Positions 15,375 to 23,437 are shown, counted from the stretch's first letter. The stretch: 46,179 bases of DNA from Clostridiales bacterium (GCA_017545245.1 JAFWPB010000008.1:1-46179); one strand, 5' to 3'. Notes: a model not told the origin generated them from the letters alone. Program-made: numbers and translations.

Positions 15375-15857
15375 ATGGTTGATAAGTTCGTTGCTTTCTT
15401 AGAACAAAGCGGATGGAGAATCACCAAAAATGAAAACAGAGGAGATATTTCTTCAAACGGGATCTTAAAGAAGTATTCCAATCTCCCTGCCGAATCTGTT
15501 GAATTAATCGAGAAATATAGTTGCATTAGTTCAGCAGATGACACGACATGGTTTCTTTGCATTAATGACTATGATTCTGAATCAGATGTTGCTTTTACAT
15601 GGAACGAATTCGAGAAAATGAGTTTGGAAGCCGCTGAGGGAGATGCCGGATGGCAGAAAGAAATTGAAGAATGGTGGCAGGATAAACTCCCCATCCTTAT
15701 GTCCGTCGGAAGCGGATATTCTTATTATGCGATTGATACCGGTAATGGTGGTAAGATAATAAATGGCTATGAACCGGAATTCGAGGAAACTGATGTAGTT
15801 GCCGAGAATTTTGGTGATTTCATGGAAAAAGTCATAAACGGGGAAATTGGATTATAA
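15375..15857 (+). CDS. SMI1/KNR4 (SUKH) family protein
   Basis: A 160-aa protein of the SUKH superfamily. Visible hallmarks are the LPAESVELIEKYS helix, WFLCINDY strand, LPILMSVGSGYSYYAIDT core (aromatic then acidic) and the terminal ENFGDFMEKVING helix. SUKH proteins are widespread as immunity proteins against polymorphic or contact-dependent toxins. No toxin gene is recognisable nearby, so it may be an orphan immunity gene. GGAGGGG precedes the ATG. It stands alone, with AT-richer sequence than its neighbours and a promoter string shared with the gene at 1215. Confidence 0.85.
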   Translation: MVDKFVAFLEQSGWRITKNENRGDISSNGILKKYSNLPAESVELIEKYSCISSADDTTWFLCINDYDSESDVAFTWNEFEKMSLEAAEGDAGWQKEIEEWWQDKLPILMSVGSGYSYYAIDTGNGGKIINGYEPEFEETDVVAENFGDFMEKVINGEIGL

Positions 15858-15950
15858 ATTTCTCACAGTTTAACGATCCAGGCCTCGGAGCAAAATCCGA
15901 CAGGTATGATTGTGTTTTATTAAACTAGAGCAGGAATTTCTGTGGCCGCT

Positions 15951-16310
15951 TTATTGCCTCTGCACTCCACCGAGCCCCCAGTTTTCATTCGCGGGTTCGT
16001 GGATGACAATAAACACATCTGTCGCGGCAATTTGAAGTCGTTCCACAAGCGAAGAAGTAAGATGCTCGATCAAGTGTTTTTTCTGAAGAGGCGTGCGTCC
16101 CGGGAATAACGTGATCTCGATGATCATGAAATGCTCGGTTTTGCCCGGCGCAGTCTCGAAGTTTTCCGGTTCGATTTCCACGATTCGCTGGAAGCGGTCC
16201 CAGTCTTCGGTGCCAAGCGTGGCCATCAGGCTTTCGTGGACGCAGTCGAGCAGCGTTCTTCGGAATTCGGGCGAGTGGCCCTTGATCATTTCGATTCTAA
16301 CGAGCGGCAT
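15951..16310 (-). CDS. Tautomerase-family protein
   Basis: A 119-aa protein of the 4-oxalocrotonate tautomerase superfamily, long-chain type (Tautomerase_2-like). Met is followed directly by Pro (MPLVRIEM), which becomes the catalytic N-terminal proline after processing. Residues SPEFRRTLLDCVHESLMATL form the first helix, and FPGRTPLQKKHLIEHLTSSL the second half of the tandem fold; FIVIHEPANENWGLGG is the conserved end. AAGGAG precedes the ATG. The substrate is unknown. Confidence 0.85.
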   Translation of the reverse strand: MPLVRIEMIKGHSPEFRRTLLDCVHESLMATLGTEDWDRFQRIVEIEPENFETAPGKTEHFMIIEITLFPGRTPLQKKHLIEHLTSSLVERLQIAATDVFIVIHEPANENWGLGGVQRQ

Positions 16311-16342
16311 AGGCGGTCTCCTTTGTGTGACTTTCCTCTATT

Positions 16343-16423
16343 TTACGTCCAAAGTTTCGTGATGAACATAGGCGAAGCATCAGTGCTTTTCACGAAGCCA
16401 CAGTTCTCGTAGAAGTGCACTTC
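16343..16423 (-). pseudogene. GNAT acetyltransferase C-terminal remnant
   Basis: A 26-codon frame ending in TAA encodes EVHFYENCGFVKSTDASP and then MFITKLWT. The HFYENCGF segment is the hallmark last helix-strand of GNAT enzymes. A stop codon lies two codons upstream in the same frame and no start or ribosome site is present, so only the tail of a former gene survives. It is wedged between the tautomerase gene and the deleted solute-binding gene. Confidence 0.6.
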
Positions 16424-16444
16424 TTGTCAACTGTTCCGTGGTGC

Positions 16445-16993
16445 TTACTTTACTTCGCTGACATATTTGTCTACACGGTCGTTAATGAAGCGGATCACGT
16501 CGTCTATTGTCTTATCGCCCGCGTAGAACGCTGCCAGTTCTTCATTGACGATGTTTCTGATTTCTCTATCATCCATGTAGTACACAGAGAGCGTCGAGAG
16601 CATATTGTAAAACTTCTGCTGCATGGTATCTGTGGCTTTTTTAAACCCCATAGTTTTGAGCTGGCTCTTACTAAAAAGCCCGTATTCCATCTCATGATCG
16701 TAGACCTCGTTATAGTACTCTGCAATCAAAGAAATCTCTTTTTTCATGATATCACATGTCGAATATGTACTATATATTTTCCCGTTAATATATTCCGGCG
16801 ATGAGTAGATCATCAATGTGTCTGTTTCCGACTTTTCCAATGAAAGCTTGAACCGGACAGAATCGTACCAAGGATCATCTTTCCCCACCGGGATGCTGGT
16901 TTCTCTTTTGAATGTTTTTCTGCAGGAGGACATCACTCCTGAAGCATGCAAAAGACTAAGTCCGATAGAAATGATACGTGTCGATTTTCTCAT
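16445..16993 (-). pseudogene. Internally deleted solute-binding lipoprotein
   Basis: A 182-aa frame starting MRKSTRIISIGLSLL (GAGGTGG upstream). It has a signal peptide with a poor lipobox (GVMSSC). The N-terminal ~65 residues (DDPWYDSVRFKL, SSPEYINGKIYS) resemble the mature start of large Clostridial solute-binding lipoproteins such as 6786-9257. The last ~50 residues (IRNIVNEELAAFYAGDKTIDDVIRFIN) match the family's C-terminal tail. The ~600 residues between, which form the ligand-binding domain, are missing, and the frame is intact across the junction. Most likely a deletion remnant that may still be expressed; a genuine small lipoprotein is the alternative. Confidence 0.6.
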
Positions 16994-17225
16994 ATGCCAC
17001 CTCAAATGTCATATTCATCGCGCATCTTTCAGACTATATAACTACACTATTCCTAACCCCAATTGCCAATTTTAGTCTATCATCTTACATCAAGAAAAAT
17101 GACTCTCCTGTCACTTTTTATCAATTCATTGTGCCTATAATCTACATGAGTGAATGAAATATCGGCCGAGGAGTTTGACATAATTATCTAAACTCATTAA
17201 GAATGAGATGGAAAGGATATAACAG

Positions 17226-18380
17226 ATGAAGATTTGGAACAAAGTAGTTGTGCTTCTTGTTGGGACGGCGGTATTTATGTGTGGTTGCTCTTCAGCAAAT
17301 AATAAGAAAACGGAGAGTACCGGCAACAGTCAGACAGAATCTACGAGTAGTGCCAGTAGTAAGACAGAAACTACAATCAGTTCCAGTAGTCAGACAGAAG
17401 CTACGAGCAGTACAACAGAGGAAGCAGCTCATCCCATATCCAAAATTGCTTATTTGCGCGATCTGATCGAACAGATGAACGAATCTGATAAGCTTATGGA
17501 ACAGCAGGGACTTCACGCTTTGAAAACAATATGCTTCGTCGATTTTACGCAGGATGAGGATCCATATGAACCGATCGAAACGATTAAGATAGACAAAAAC
17601 AATCTGAAAGCTACTGCGGTTATCAGAATAGAAGAAGGCGACTTTGATGGTCATTCGGATTTTGAGATAGATGCCATCATGACAATTAACGGTAAAGTCG
17701 TGGATTTCAGTCTTGATGATAAAAGCAGCAAAGATGGGGTCCTGAGCACAACCATGCAAACTAATGAGGATTATATCCTCCAAGTTAGTGCGGATAATCT
17801 TCCGGTTGAAAAAGGGGAAAATGAGATCTCATTGATAACAATCGGTTATTCCGGGAGCCGTGACATGTATATTTCTTCTCAGTCCAGCTCTGTGCGTTTT
17901 TCATCAGACCATGAAGAAAGCGGAAATGTTATAGAGGTCTGTCCCGAAGAGAATATCAACATAATCACATATCAGGACAAAAACAAGGCAAATGGTGCTT
18001 CCTATTTTATTATGCCTGAGGAACAACTCAATTTTGAGTCTGACCATTACGGATATGTGAAAGTGACGACATTGCCCTCCCCCACCATGCATTTTCAAAT
18101 CGATAATATGAGTACTGAGGGGCTTATCGGAAACCGTGGCGGATTGCTTCTGTTTTTTGTTGACGGTAAACTTCAGCCGGTATGGAATGGATTATATATT
18201 GGAGAGATCTCATTAAAGGAAAGTGATCTCGTAAAAGAGATCGTTATCGCTTCGGAATTCAAATCGGGTGAAGAGCATAATATCGCCTGGTACTACGTAG
18301 AGACTCATGGGGTATCTGAATGGCCGGTCAACACTTGGTATTCATCACATGTGGAAATCAAAGACGACAGTCACGATTGA
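17226..18380 (+). CDS. Lipoprotein with Ser/Thr-rich linker, unknown function
   Basis: A 384-aa exported lipoprotein. Residues 1-21 are a signal peptide ending at Cys21 (FMCGC). Residues ~25-68 are a repetitive Ser/Thr/Glu linker (SQTESTSS, SKTETTIS, SQTEATSS; period about 12), the usual spacer between the membrane and a surface domain. The remaining ~310 residues are acidic and predicted strand-rich, with no motif I recognise. A weak AAAGGA ribosome site lies ten bases before the ATG. A TATAAT box lies upstream near 17134. The gene was followed by a terminator that is now split by the repeat element. Confidence 0.8.
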   Translation: MKIWNKVVVLLVGTAVFMCGCSSANNKKTESTGNSQTESTSSASSKTETTISSSSQTEATSSTTEEAAHPISKIAYLRDLIEQMNESDKLMEQQGLHALKTICFVDFTQDEDPYEPIETIKIDKNNLKATAVIRIEEGDFDGHSDFEIDAIMTINGKVVDFSLDDKSSKDGVLSTTMQTNEDYILQVSADNLPVEKGENEISLITIGYSGSRDMYISSQSSSVRFSSDHEESGNVIEVCPEENINIITYQDKNKANGASYFIMPEEQLNFESDHYGYVKVTTLPSPTMHFQIDNMSTEGLIGNRGGLLLFFVDGKLQPVWNGLYIGEISLKESDLVKEIVIASEFKSGEEHNIAWYYVETHGVSEWPVNTWYSSHVEIKDDSHD

Positions 18381-18426
18381 GTTCGAATAATACCGAGTGG
18401 CTTTCCGGTTATAAAAGAAGCAAACA

Positions 18427-18903
18427 AAGACCGACTGGGAAATGAAGTGAAGGGTTTGTCTCAAAATGCTCTGTTTCATTGAAGTCCTGATTTCGGCCAT
18501 ATATTAGAGAAGTGGGTAAATACCTGAAGTCTTTTAGGGTCGGCCGCGGCGCTAGTGCTTTTCGAGCAGTGGGATAGGGGCGATAAGTCGTAAACGTCGA
18601 AATTACAGAAAACGACTTACAAATCGCGCCATTTTGGAATTCTTTTTTTGAGAAAGTAAGTCAGAAATCGGCAATTTTCATTTTCCGACTTAAAATCACT
18701 GAAAAACAGGCCAAAAAAGCAGTCGGAAAACGGTTTTTTTCAATTTCCGACTTACGCGGCGTTAAAATAGTAAGTCGCAAACGGCCAAATTCGGATCTCC
18801 GACTTATGAGCTTCTCAAAAGTTGCAAAAATGAGGCGTCTCAATGTGATTTGCATCATTTTGAGACAGCCTCTTCACTTCAAAAACCTTAGCCGGTCTTT
18901 TCT
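18427..18903 (+). terminator. Terminator hairpin split by a repeat insertion
   Basis: AAAGACCGACT (18427-18437) pairs, with one mismatch, with AGCCGGTCTTT (18891-18901), followed by TCTATAT. An inner GAAGTG/CACTTC pair flanks the repeat directly. The outer arms match the intact terminator at 3078-3117. The loop between them is occupied by the 425-bp repeat. Confidence 0.5.
18450..18874. mobile_element. Complete MITE-like repeat, copy R2 (425 bp)
   Basis: Ends are imperfect inverted repeats: AAGGGTTTGTCTCAAAATG at 18450-18468 and the inverse of AAGAGGCTGTCTCAAAATG at 18856-18874. The interior carries about eight CGACTTA/TAAGTCG copies in mostly alternating orientation (near 18585, 18613, 18657, 18686, 18721, 18748, 18770, 18799), able to fold into successive hairpins. 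No plausible gene is inside: the 65-codon minus-strand frame across it has no ribosome site. The absence of a transposase plus terminal inverted repeats suggests a non-autonomous element. Other copies are at 1-141 and 45850-46179, the same way round. Confidence 0.75.
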
Positions 18904-18960
18904 ATATCTTACTTCACTGATAACTGCGTTATTCTGAAGCCGATGTTTTTGCGGACATTT

Positions 18961-19665
18961 TCATGAGGAAGTCTTCCAGGGTCTAGCTTTTCCAAGCCAG
19001 CCGTGGCTTTCCCAATACTCTTTCTCTACCGGTGAGGAGCCCATGTTCTTCTTCTGAAGAAAGCCCATGAGATTGAACATAAACTTGGTCTTTAAACCCA
19101 CGCGAGGCTTCGAACATGCAGAAAGTTTTTTTGCCAGACGAGTCGTCGCCTTATCGATCCGAGCTTTGGTCTTATCGTTGATTCCATCCCAGTTCATGGC
19201 GTGAACGGGCAGACCGAACTTGGAAATAGACGGGATGCCGAGGTTGAAAAGCGAGTCCTCCACTTCTTTCATGGAGTGCTTCGCAGAGGAGCCGGCAGCA
19301 GTCGACACAACAGCAGCGCGCTTACTGAACATCACGGCTTTCGGGCGATGAACCATCCAGTTATCGAAGGTCAGCTCGAAGAAAGATTTCAGCGCGGCAG
19401 AAATGTGCATGCAGTACACCGGCGTGGAGCAGATGATCACGTCTGCCTCTTCCAGTTTCTGGAAAATTGCGTGCTTGGCCTCGTAGTAAGGACACTTTGT
19501 GTCGTCTTCGATACAGTTGTAGCAGCCTTTGCAGAAATAGGGCAGATCGCGCGGGAAGAAAAACTCCGTGATATCGTTGGTGCCCTGTATCTTGTCAGCC
19601 ACCTGTCGGGCGATATGGTAGGTGCTTCCTTTGTGATCTTGTCCGTGTAAAAGTACGATCTTCAT
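18961..19665 (-). CDS. Flavodoxin-like NAD(P)H-dependent oxidoreductase
   Basis: A 234-aa protein of the NADPH-dependent FMN reductase/iron-sulfur flavoprotein type. The FMN loop is HGQDHKGSTYHIA (7-19). A cysteine set CKGCYNC...CPY (Cys45, 48, 51, 58) follows, as in flavoproteins that sit beside an Fe-S cluster. STPVYCMHISAALKSFFE is the family's second FMN contact. The C-terminal ~50 residues are an extra basic helix region. The ATG overlaps the stop of the upstream TetR gene (TAATG), so the two are one operon under the operator-filled promoter at 20440-20488. A redox-stress or xenobiotic reductase induced by the TetR ligand is likely. Confidence 0.87.
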   Translation of the reverse strand: MKIVLLHGQDHKGSTYHIARQVADKIQGTNDITEFFFPRDLPYFCKGCYNCIEDDTKCPYYEAKHAIFQKLEEADVIICSTPVYCMHISAALKSFFELTFDNWMVHRPKAVMFSKRAAVVSTAAGSSAKHSMKEVEDSLFNLGIPSISKFGLPVHAMNWDGINDKTKARIDKATTRLAKKLSACSKPRVGLKTKFMFNLMGFLQKKNMGSSPVEKEYWESHGWLGKARPWKTSS

Positions 19666-20375
19666 TATTTCTTTCTCCCATATATTTTGTTGAATTGACG
19701 TATGTGTTCCGCCAATGTTTTCAGTGCTTCTTCTTCTCGTTTGGAATCCCGGTCGCAGATGCTCAGCAGCAGGAAGATCGGGGCGTAGAACTGAAGCGTC
19801 ATAATGTCGACTTTGTCAGTCTTAAGAAGGCCTTGCTGCGTCAGCATGCCAAGGACAGCTCCTTGGTACGACAGCGGTTCATCGACATAGATCTTGTCGT
19901 AGAGTCTTGCCAGTTCCGGGTTATTGAATTGCTCGATGGTCATCATTTTGCGGAAGCGGCTGGAATACTCGTCGTGCAGGAAATACTGGAAAAGCATGGT
20001 GCCGACTTCGACAAGTTTGTCTTCTGTAATGTTCTGGAAAAACGGTGCATCGTCTTGTGCGTTTTCGCCGCCGAAATTCATGAGGCTGGTCTGGGCGCGG
20101 TATCGTTCATTCATCTCTTCCAGCACACCTTCAAAAATCGCCTGCTTACTCTTGAAGTGCTTATATAGCGAAGGGGCTTTGATCCCCACCTTCTCCGCAA
20201 TCTCGCCGACAAACACATTGGCGTATCCCTTCTGCGCAAAGAGTGACAACGCCTCGTCCAGGATCCGGTGTTTCGTGTCGAGAGGGGCCGCAGGCTGCGG
20301 AATCGCGCTTTGCTTTGCATGCGGCTTTGCGGTATTCGTGGCGGACGGATTCGTATTCGGCTTCTGCTTGCTCAT
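19665..20375 (-). CDS. TetR/AcrR-family regulator, autoregulated
   Basis: A 236-aa regulator. The first ~33 residues are a Pro/Ala/Lys/Gln-rich disordered tail, unusual for the family. The HTH spans about residues 55-75 (VGEIAEKVGIKAPSLYKHF), in the classic TetR context. The C-terminal domain is helical and would bind an unknown ligand. AAGGAG precedes the ATG. The gene is first in a two-gene operon with the flavodoxin-like oxidoreductase. Two palindromes in its own promoter strongly suggest autorepression relieved by a substrate of the partner enzyme. Confidence 0.92.
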   Translation of the reverse strand: MSKQKPNTNPSATNTAKPHAKQSAIPQPAAPLDTKHRILDEALSLFAQKGYANVFVGEIAEKVGIKAPSLYKHFKSKQAIFEGVLEEMNERYRAQTSLMNFGGENAQDDAPFFQNITEDKLVEVGTMLFQYFLHDEYSSRFRKMMTIEQFNNPELARLYDKIYVDEPLSYQGAVLGMLTQQGLLKTDKVDIMTLQFYAPIFLLLSICDRDSKREEEALKTLAEHIRQFNKIYGRKK

Positions 20376-20439
20376 GGTGATCTCCTTATTACATATCGCG
20401 TTACATTATTACTTGTTGCAATGCGTCATTCTTTTCGTT

Positions 20440-20488
20440 GGCTAATTCTGATTAGCCGCATTATAGGCTAATTATAATTAGCTGTCAA
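20440..20488 (-). promoter_or_regulatory. Consensus promoter with two TetR operators
   Basis: On the minus strand TTGACA (20488-20483) and TATAAT (20465-20460) are exactly 17 bases apart. Palindrome one, GGCTAATTATAATTAGCT (20466-20483), fills the spacer. Palindrome two, GGCTAATTCTGATTAGCC (20440-20457), covers the predicted start site. Their centres are 26 bases apart. Binding to either would block RNA polymerase. Confidence 0.85.
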
Positions 20489-20505
20489 CTGTATTCCATT
20501 CACAA

Positions 20506-20538
20506 GAAAAAAGGCCTCACCTGGACGGATGCGGCCTT
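20506..20538 (-). terminator. Terminator of the hydrolase-acyltransferase operon
   Basis: On the minus strand AAGGCC (20538-20533) pairs with GGCCTT (20516-20511), followed by TTTTCTTG. It lies 52 bases beyond the stop of the zinc-ribbon membrane protein and just before the TetR promoter. Confidence 0.7.
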
Positions 20539-20589
20539 GCCTTATGCTTTTTGTGACACACTTTTTAGCGTGATTTCAGAGCGTCAACC

Positions 20590-21258
20590 TTACAAATGGA
20601 ATCTTCTTCGGAATTCTTCTGCCACGGCTCTTCCACGGAAAATAACGGCCCCCGCAAAAAGAATGACGCTGACCATCAGGCAGACAGCCCAGGCCAGAGG
20701 CATCTTAGATCCTACAAAGAAAATGATCAGACTTGGCACGACACCCATAAAAAGTCCGGTAAGAAGATACGACATAGTGTTGCCGTTTTTATCTATCAAC
20801 GCCAGCACGAAATTCGCAATGATCGTCGCCGCCAGAGCACTTGGAACCACCAGATTGACCGTTATCTTCATAAAGCCTAAATAGTGTGCCGTAACACACC
20901 ACATCGCAATCGTAATCAACACCATCGTGGTCACCTTGCCGGCCGATCCAGTATCAGGCTTAAACTGGCGCATGATTCCAAACTCAATTCCCATAAGCCA
21001 CATGGCCAGAAGCAGACTCCAGTGCAGATCCGGATAGCCCGGAAGCCGAAGTCCGACCATAAAATCGAGACCAATTCCGACAATCAAGAAACCCCAAACG
21101 AGAAGCAGCTGAATCTTGTAAAACAGAGACCGTTTTTTCTGTGCCTCAAATTCAGGATAACAAGGCGCCTCCGCGGTCCCCGTCATTTTGCTCTGGCACA
21201 ACGGACATTTCACAAGATCTCCCTCTATTCCGACATTGCAATAAGGGCATCGTCTCAT
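20590..21258 (-). CDS. Zinc-ribbon multi-pass membrane protein (DUF6320-like)
   Basis: A 222-aa protein starting MRRCPYCNVGIEG. The start is fixed by GGAGGTGA upstream and by an ATGA overlap with the acyltransferase stop. Cys4, Cys7, Cys18 and Cys21 (CPYC-X10-CPLC) form a zinc ribbon. From residue ~50 there are about six hydrophobic segments, with the chain ending in a basic tail. I associate this architecture with DUF6320 proteins, which accompany the same hydrolase and acyltransferase pair in other Clostridia; that association is from memory. The membrane part may be a partner for the acyltransferase. No catalytic motif is visible. Confidence 0.82.
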   Translation of the reverse strand: MRRCPYCNVGIEGDLVKCPLCQSKMTGTAEAPCYPEFEAQKKRSLFYKIQLLLVWGFLIVGIGLDFMVGLRLPGYPDLHWSLLLAMWLMGIEFGIMRQFKPDTGSAGKVTTMVLITIAMWCVTAHYLGFMKITVNLVVPSALAATIIANFVLALIDKNGNTMSYLLTGLFMGVVPSLIIFFVGSKMPLAWAVCLMVSVILFAGAVIFRGRAVAEEFRRRFHL

Positions 21259-22505
21259 TTGATCACCTCCGTTGCACATACGGTGATATCCGCTCCGGAC
21301 GCAGAAAGGAACCGCACAAAATTCTTCACAACACCGGTATTCATATACGCCGAGGAAACCCCGAGTGTCAGATTGTCTCCATATCCAAACATGGTAGAGA
21401 AGATCGTGTTCGTACTGCAAAAGCCACTGTAATTTTCGATACGCTCACCAAGTGATTTCGGTGGCTTTTGTACCCCCATGTTCGAAAAAGTCATGGACAC
21501 TTTCAAGTTGGATTTTTTCGTAAAATGCTGTACCACCCACTGCTTAATAGATAGCGGTACCACTCTGACCAGAGCCACATGCTCTATTGTTTCGAAATTG
21601 TCCATCTGCTTTTTGACATTCTCCTCGGTCAGCTGGTCCTTAAGAGACGCATCAAATTCCACAGCCAGCTCGTCCAACGAGATTTCGCGGTCAAAGACAT
21701 GCGTCACATTAACACTGTTAAAAAAGTTACGGGCAGTCTTTGAAGGAAAATAATTCCGAAGATTTACAGGCAGAGATATGGTCACTGGAAGATGTAGTTT
21801 CCGAGGAGGCATTTCTTCACGGATCGCCATCATCCAGAGCGCCCCCAGGTAGCTCGTAAGTGAAACCTTCAGTTCTTTTGCCCTGGGAAGAATCTGTGAT
21901 GTCGACAGATGAATCTCAAAAAACTGCAATTGATGGTAAGGAAGTTTCAATCCTCCAATGTGATACGCCTTCTTGCGTGCCGGTCCGTGGGAGAGGTTTT
22001 TACTTCCAAAGAACTGGCGGTAACTATCCTGGCTGAGGTCTCCTTCTGAGGCGCCGGAGTGAATGGTCACGTCCGTGTACTCACCGGGGTACTTTCTTTT
22101 TAGATAATCCAGCACAATGATATTCAGAAACTCCATGGCTCCTGTACCATCTGCCAGAACATGAGAGATATCCAGATTGATCCGCTTTCCGAAATAGGTC
22201 ACCTGATAGTGAAGCATGGTTTTTGACGGAACATAGAGAAGTGGACAGATTCGATCGTCCTCCTTTTTTACCACAGGCATAAGATCGGTATCTTCCATGT
22301 AATGCCAGAAGACCCCGCGTCTTATTCTCACCTGCACCTGCGGACGGTCTTCGATCGCCGAAATCACTGCCTGCTGCAGAAGCTCTGGGTCCACTTCTTC
22401 CTTCAACGTACAGCTTAGGCGAAACGAGCGTGTATCCCGCTTTCCGATCGTGGCCAGAAAGACTTTTGATACGTTGTCAATTCTGTACCAATTAGCACTC
22501 CCCAT
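21255..22505 (-). CDS. CoA-dependent acyltransferase, condensation-domain fold
   Basis: A 416-aa protein starting MGSANWYRIDNVSKVF; this Met is preferred because the family typically begins a few residues before a WYRLD-like motif. Residues 115-120 read HVLADG, the HxxxDG catalytic motif of chloramphenicol acetyltransferase/condensation/alcohol acyltransferase folds, and the second half carries the expected ANxGVQ-like segment (TFSNMGVQKPP). It would move an acyl group to an alcohol or amine acceptor. The start overlaps the 3' end of the hydrolase gene by 14 bases, and its stop overlaps the next gene, so all three are tightly coupled. The substrate is unknown; a lipid or ester is likely. Confidence 0.82.
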   Translation of the reverse strand: MGSANWYRIDNVSKVFLATIGKRDTRSFRLSCTLKEEVDPELLQQAVISAIEDRPQVQVRIRRGVFWHYMEDTDLMPVVKKEDDRICPLLYVPSKTMLHYQVTYFGKRINLDISHVLADGTGAMEFLNIIVLDYLKRKYPGEYTDVTIHSGASEGDLSQDSYRQFFGSKNLSHGPARKKAYHIGGLKLPYHQLQFFEIHLSTSQILPRAKELKVSLTSYLGALWMMAIREEMPPRKLHLPVTISLPVNLRNYFPSKTARNFFNSVNVTHVFDREISLDELAVEFDASLKDQLTEENVKKQMDNFETIEHVALVRVVPLSIKQWVVQHFTKKSNLKVSMTFSNMGVQKPPKSLGERIENYSGFCSTNTIFSTMFGYGDNLTLGVSSAYMNTGVVKNFVRFLSASGADITVCATEVIK

Positions 22506-23391
22506 AGATCTCATGCGACACATGCATGGAAAGCCGCTTCATCGCCCTGCGGGTCATGGAGCCGGGCATCAGCTGGTACACGTGCCATCCTTTCTCTTCA
22601 ATATCAAGTTCGGCCTTTCCTCCGGCTTGATCTATCCGTTCTTTAAGTCTAATACTGTCATCCAGTAAGATTCCGTTTCTACCGGCCATAATGAAAACCG
22701 GCGGGAAATGTTCAAAACTCCCGAACAGCGGACTGAAAGATGCATCTTTCGGGTCCTTTTCACCCAAGTATGCCCTGGCAGAATTCATTACAAACTCTTT
22801 CGTAAGGATCGGATCAATGTCCTGATTGGCTTCATAAGAGCCAGCAGTTCCTGTCATATCAGTCCACGGGCTGAATAAAAGAAGCTGCCGCGGCGCAGGC
22901 TTTCCTTCCGAAATCAATCTCTGCGTTAGACAAAGTGCCATATTCCCGCCGGCCGAATCACCGGCCAGAAGCACATGATCCGCCTTCGCTGCATTTTCTG
23001 AAATATAAGTCCACACAGCATCCGCATCCTCTGCTGCCGCCGGATAAGGATGCTCCGGTGCCAACCGGTAATCGAACGAATAGACTTTGAATCCTGTTGC
23101 CAAAGCAAGCTTTGCAGAGAGATTCCCCGCATAACCAAGTCCACCACTGACGTAGCCGCCGCCGTGGCAGTATAGTATCACATAATCGTCATGGGGAGAG
23201 GAAACAGGCCGAAACTCCTCGCAGCCAATATTGCCGACACAGAATTTTCTCCTTTTTAGCTTGCCTTTTGGAGTCGCAAGGCGTCCCCCTAACTCGGCAA
23301 ATTTCCTATGACGTTCGACCTCCTCTTCTGAAAACGTCTTTCCGGTCATAAAATTCACGGTCTTCACAGTTTTGACCAATGGATTTTTCAT
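22492..23391 (-). CDS. Alpha/beta hydrolase, hormone-sensitive lipase type
   Basis: A 299-aa esterase of the HSL family. The oxyanion-hole motif HGGGY is at 76-80 and the nucleophile elbow GDSAGG at 144-149 (Ser146). LLDDS near residue 256 holds the candidate acid, and the catalytic histidine is in KGWHVYQ (~278). No signal peptide is seen. GGAGG lies upstream of the ATG with a longish gap of about 13 bases. TATAAT at 23443-23438 (minus strand) is the likely -10. It is first in a three-gene operon with an acyltransferase and a zinc-ribbon membrane protein, suggesting paired hydrolysis and re-acylation of a lipid or ester. Confidence 0.9.
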   Translation of the reverse strand: MKNPLVKTVKTVNFMTGKTFSEEEVERHRKFAELGGRLATPKGKLKRRKFCVGNIGCEEFRPVSSPHDDYVILYCHGGGYVSGGLGYAGNLSAKLALATGFKVYSFDYRLAPEHPYPAAAEDADAVWTYISENAAKADHVLLAGDSAGGNMALCLTQRLISEGKPAPRQLLLFSPWTDMTGTAGSYEANQDIDPILTKEFVMNSARAYLGEKDPKDASFSPLFGSFEHFPPVFIMAGRNGILLDDSIRLKERIDQAGGKAELDIEEKGWHVYQLMPGSMTRRAMKRLSMHVSHEIYGEC

Positions 23392-23437
23392 TGCCGTTGA
23401 CTTTCCTCCGTTTCAAAATAATCGTTTCCCAAATCCG

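Noticed and set aside
18550..18570. Frequent AGTGCTTTT oligomer as a possible dispersed signal
   Set aside because: It recurs in the repeat element but also throughout minus-strand genes as AAA-GCA-CT type codons, so it is mostly codon usage.
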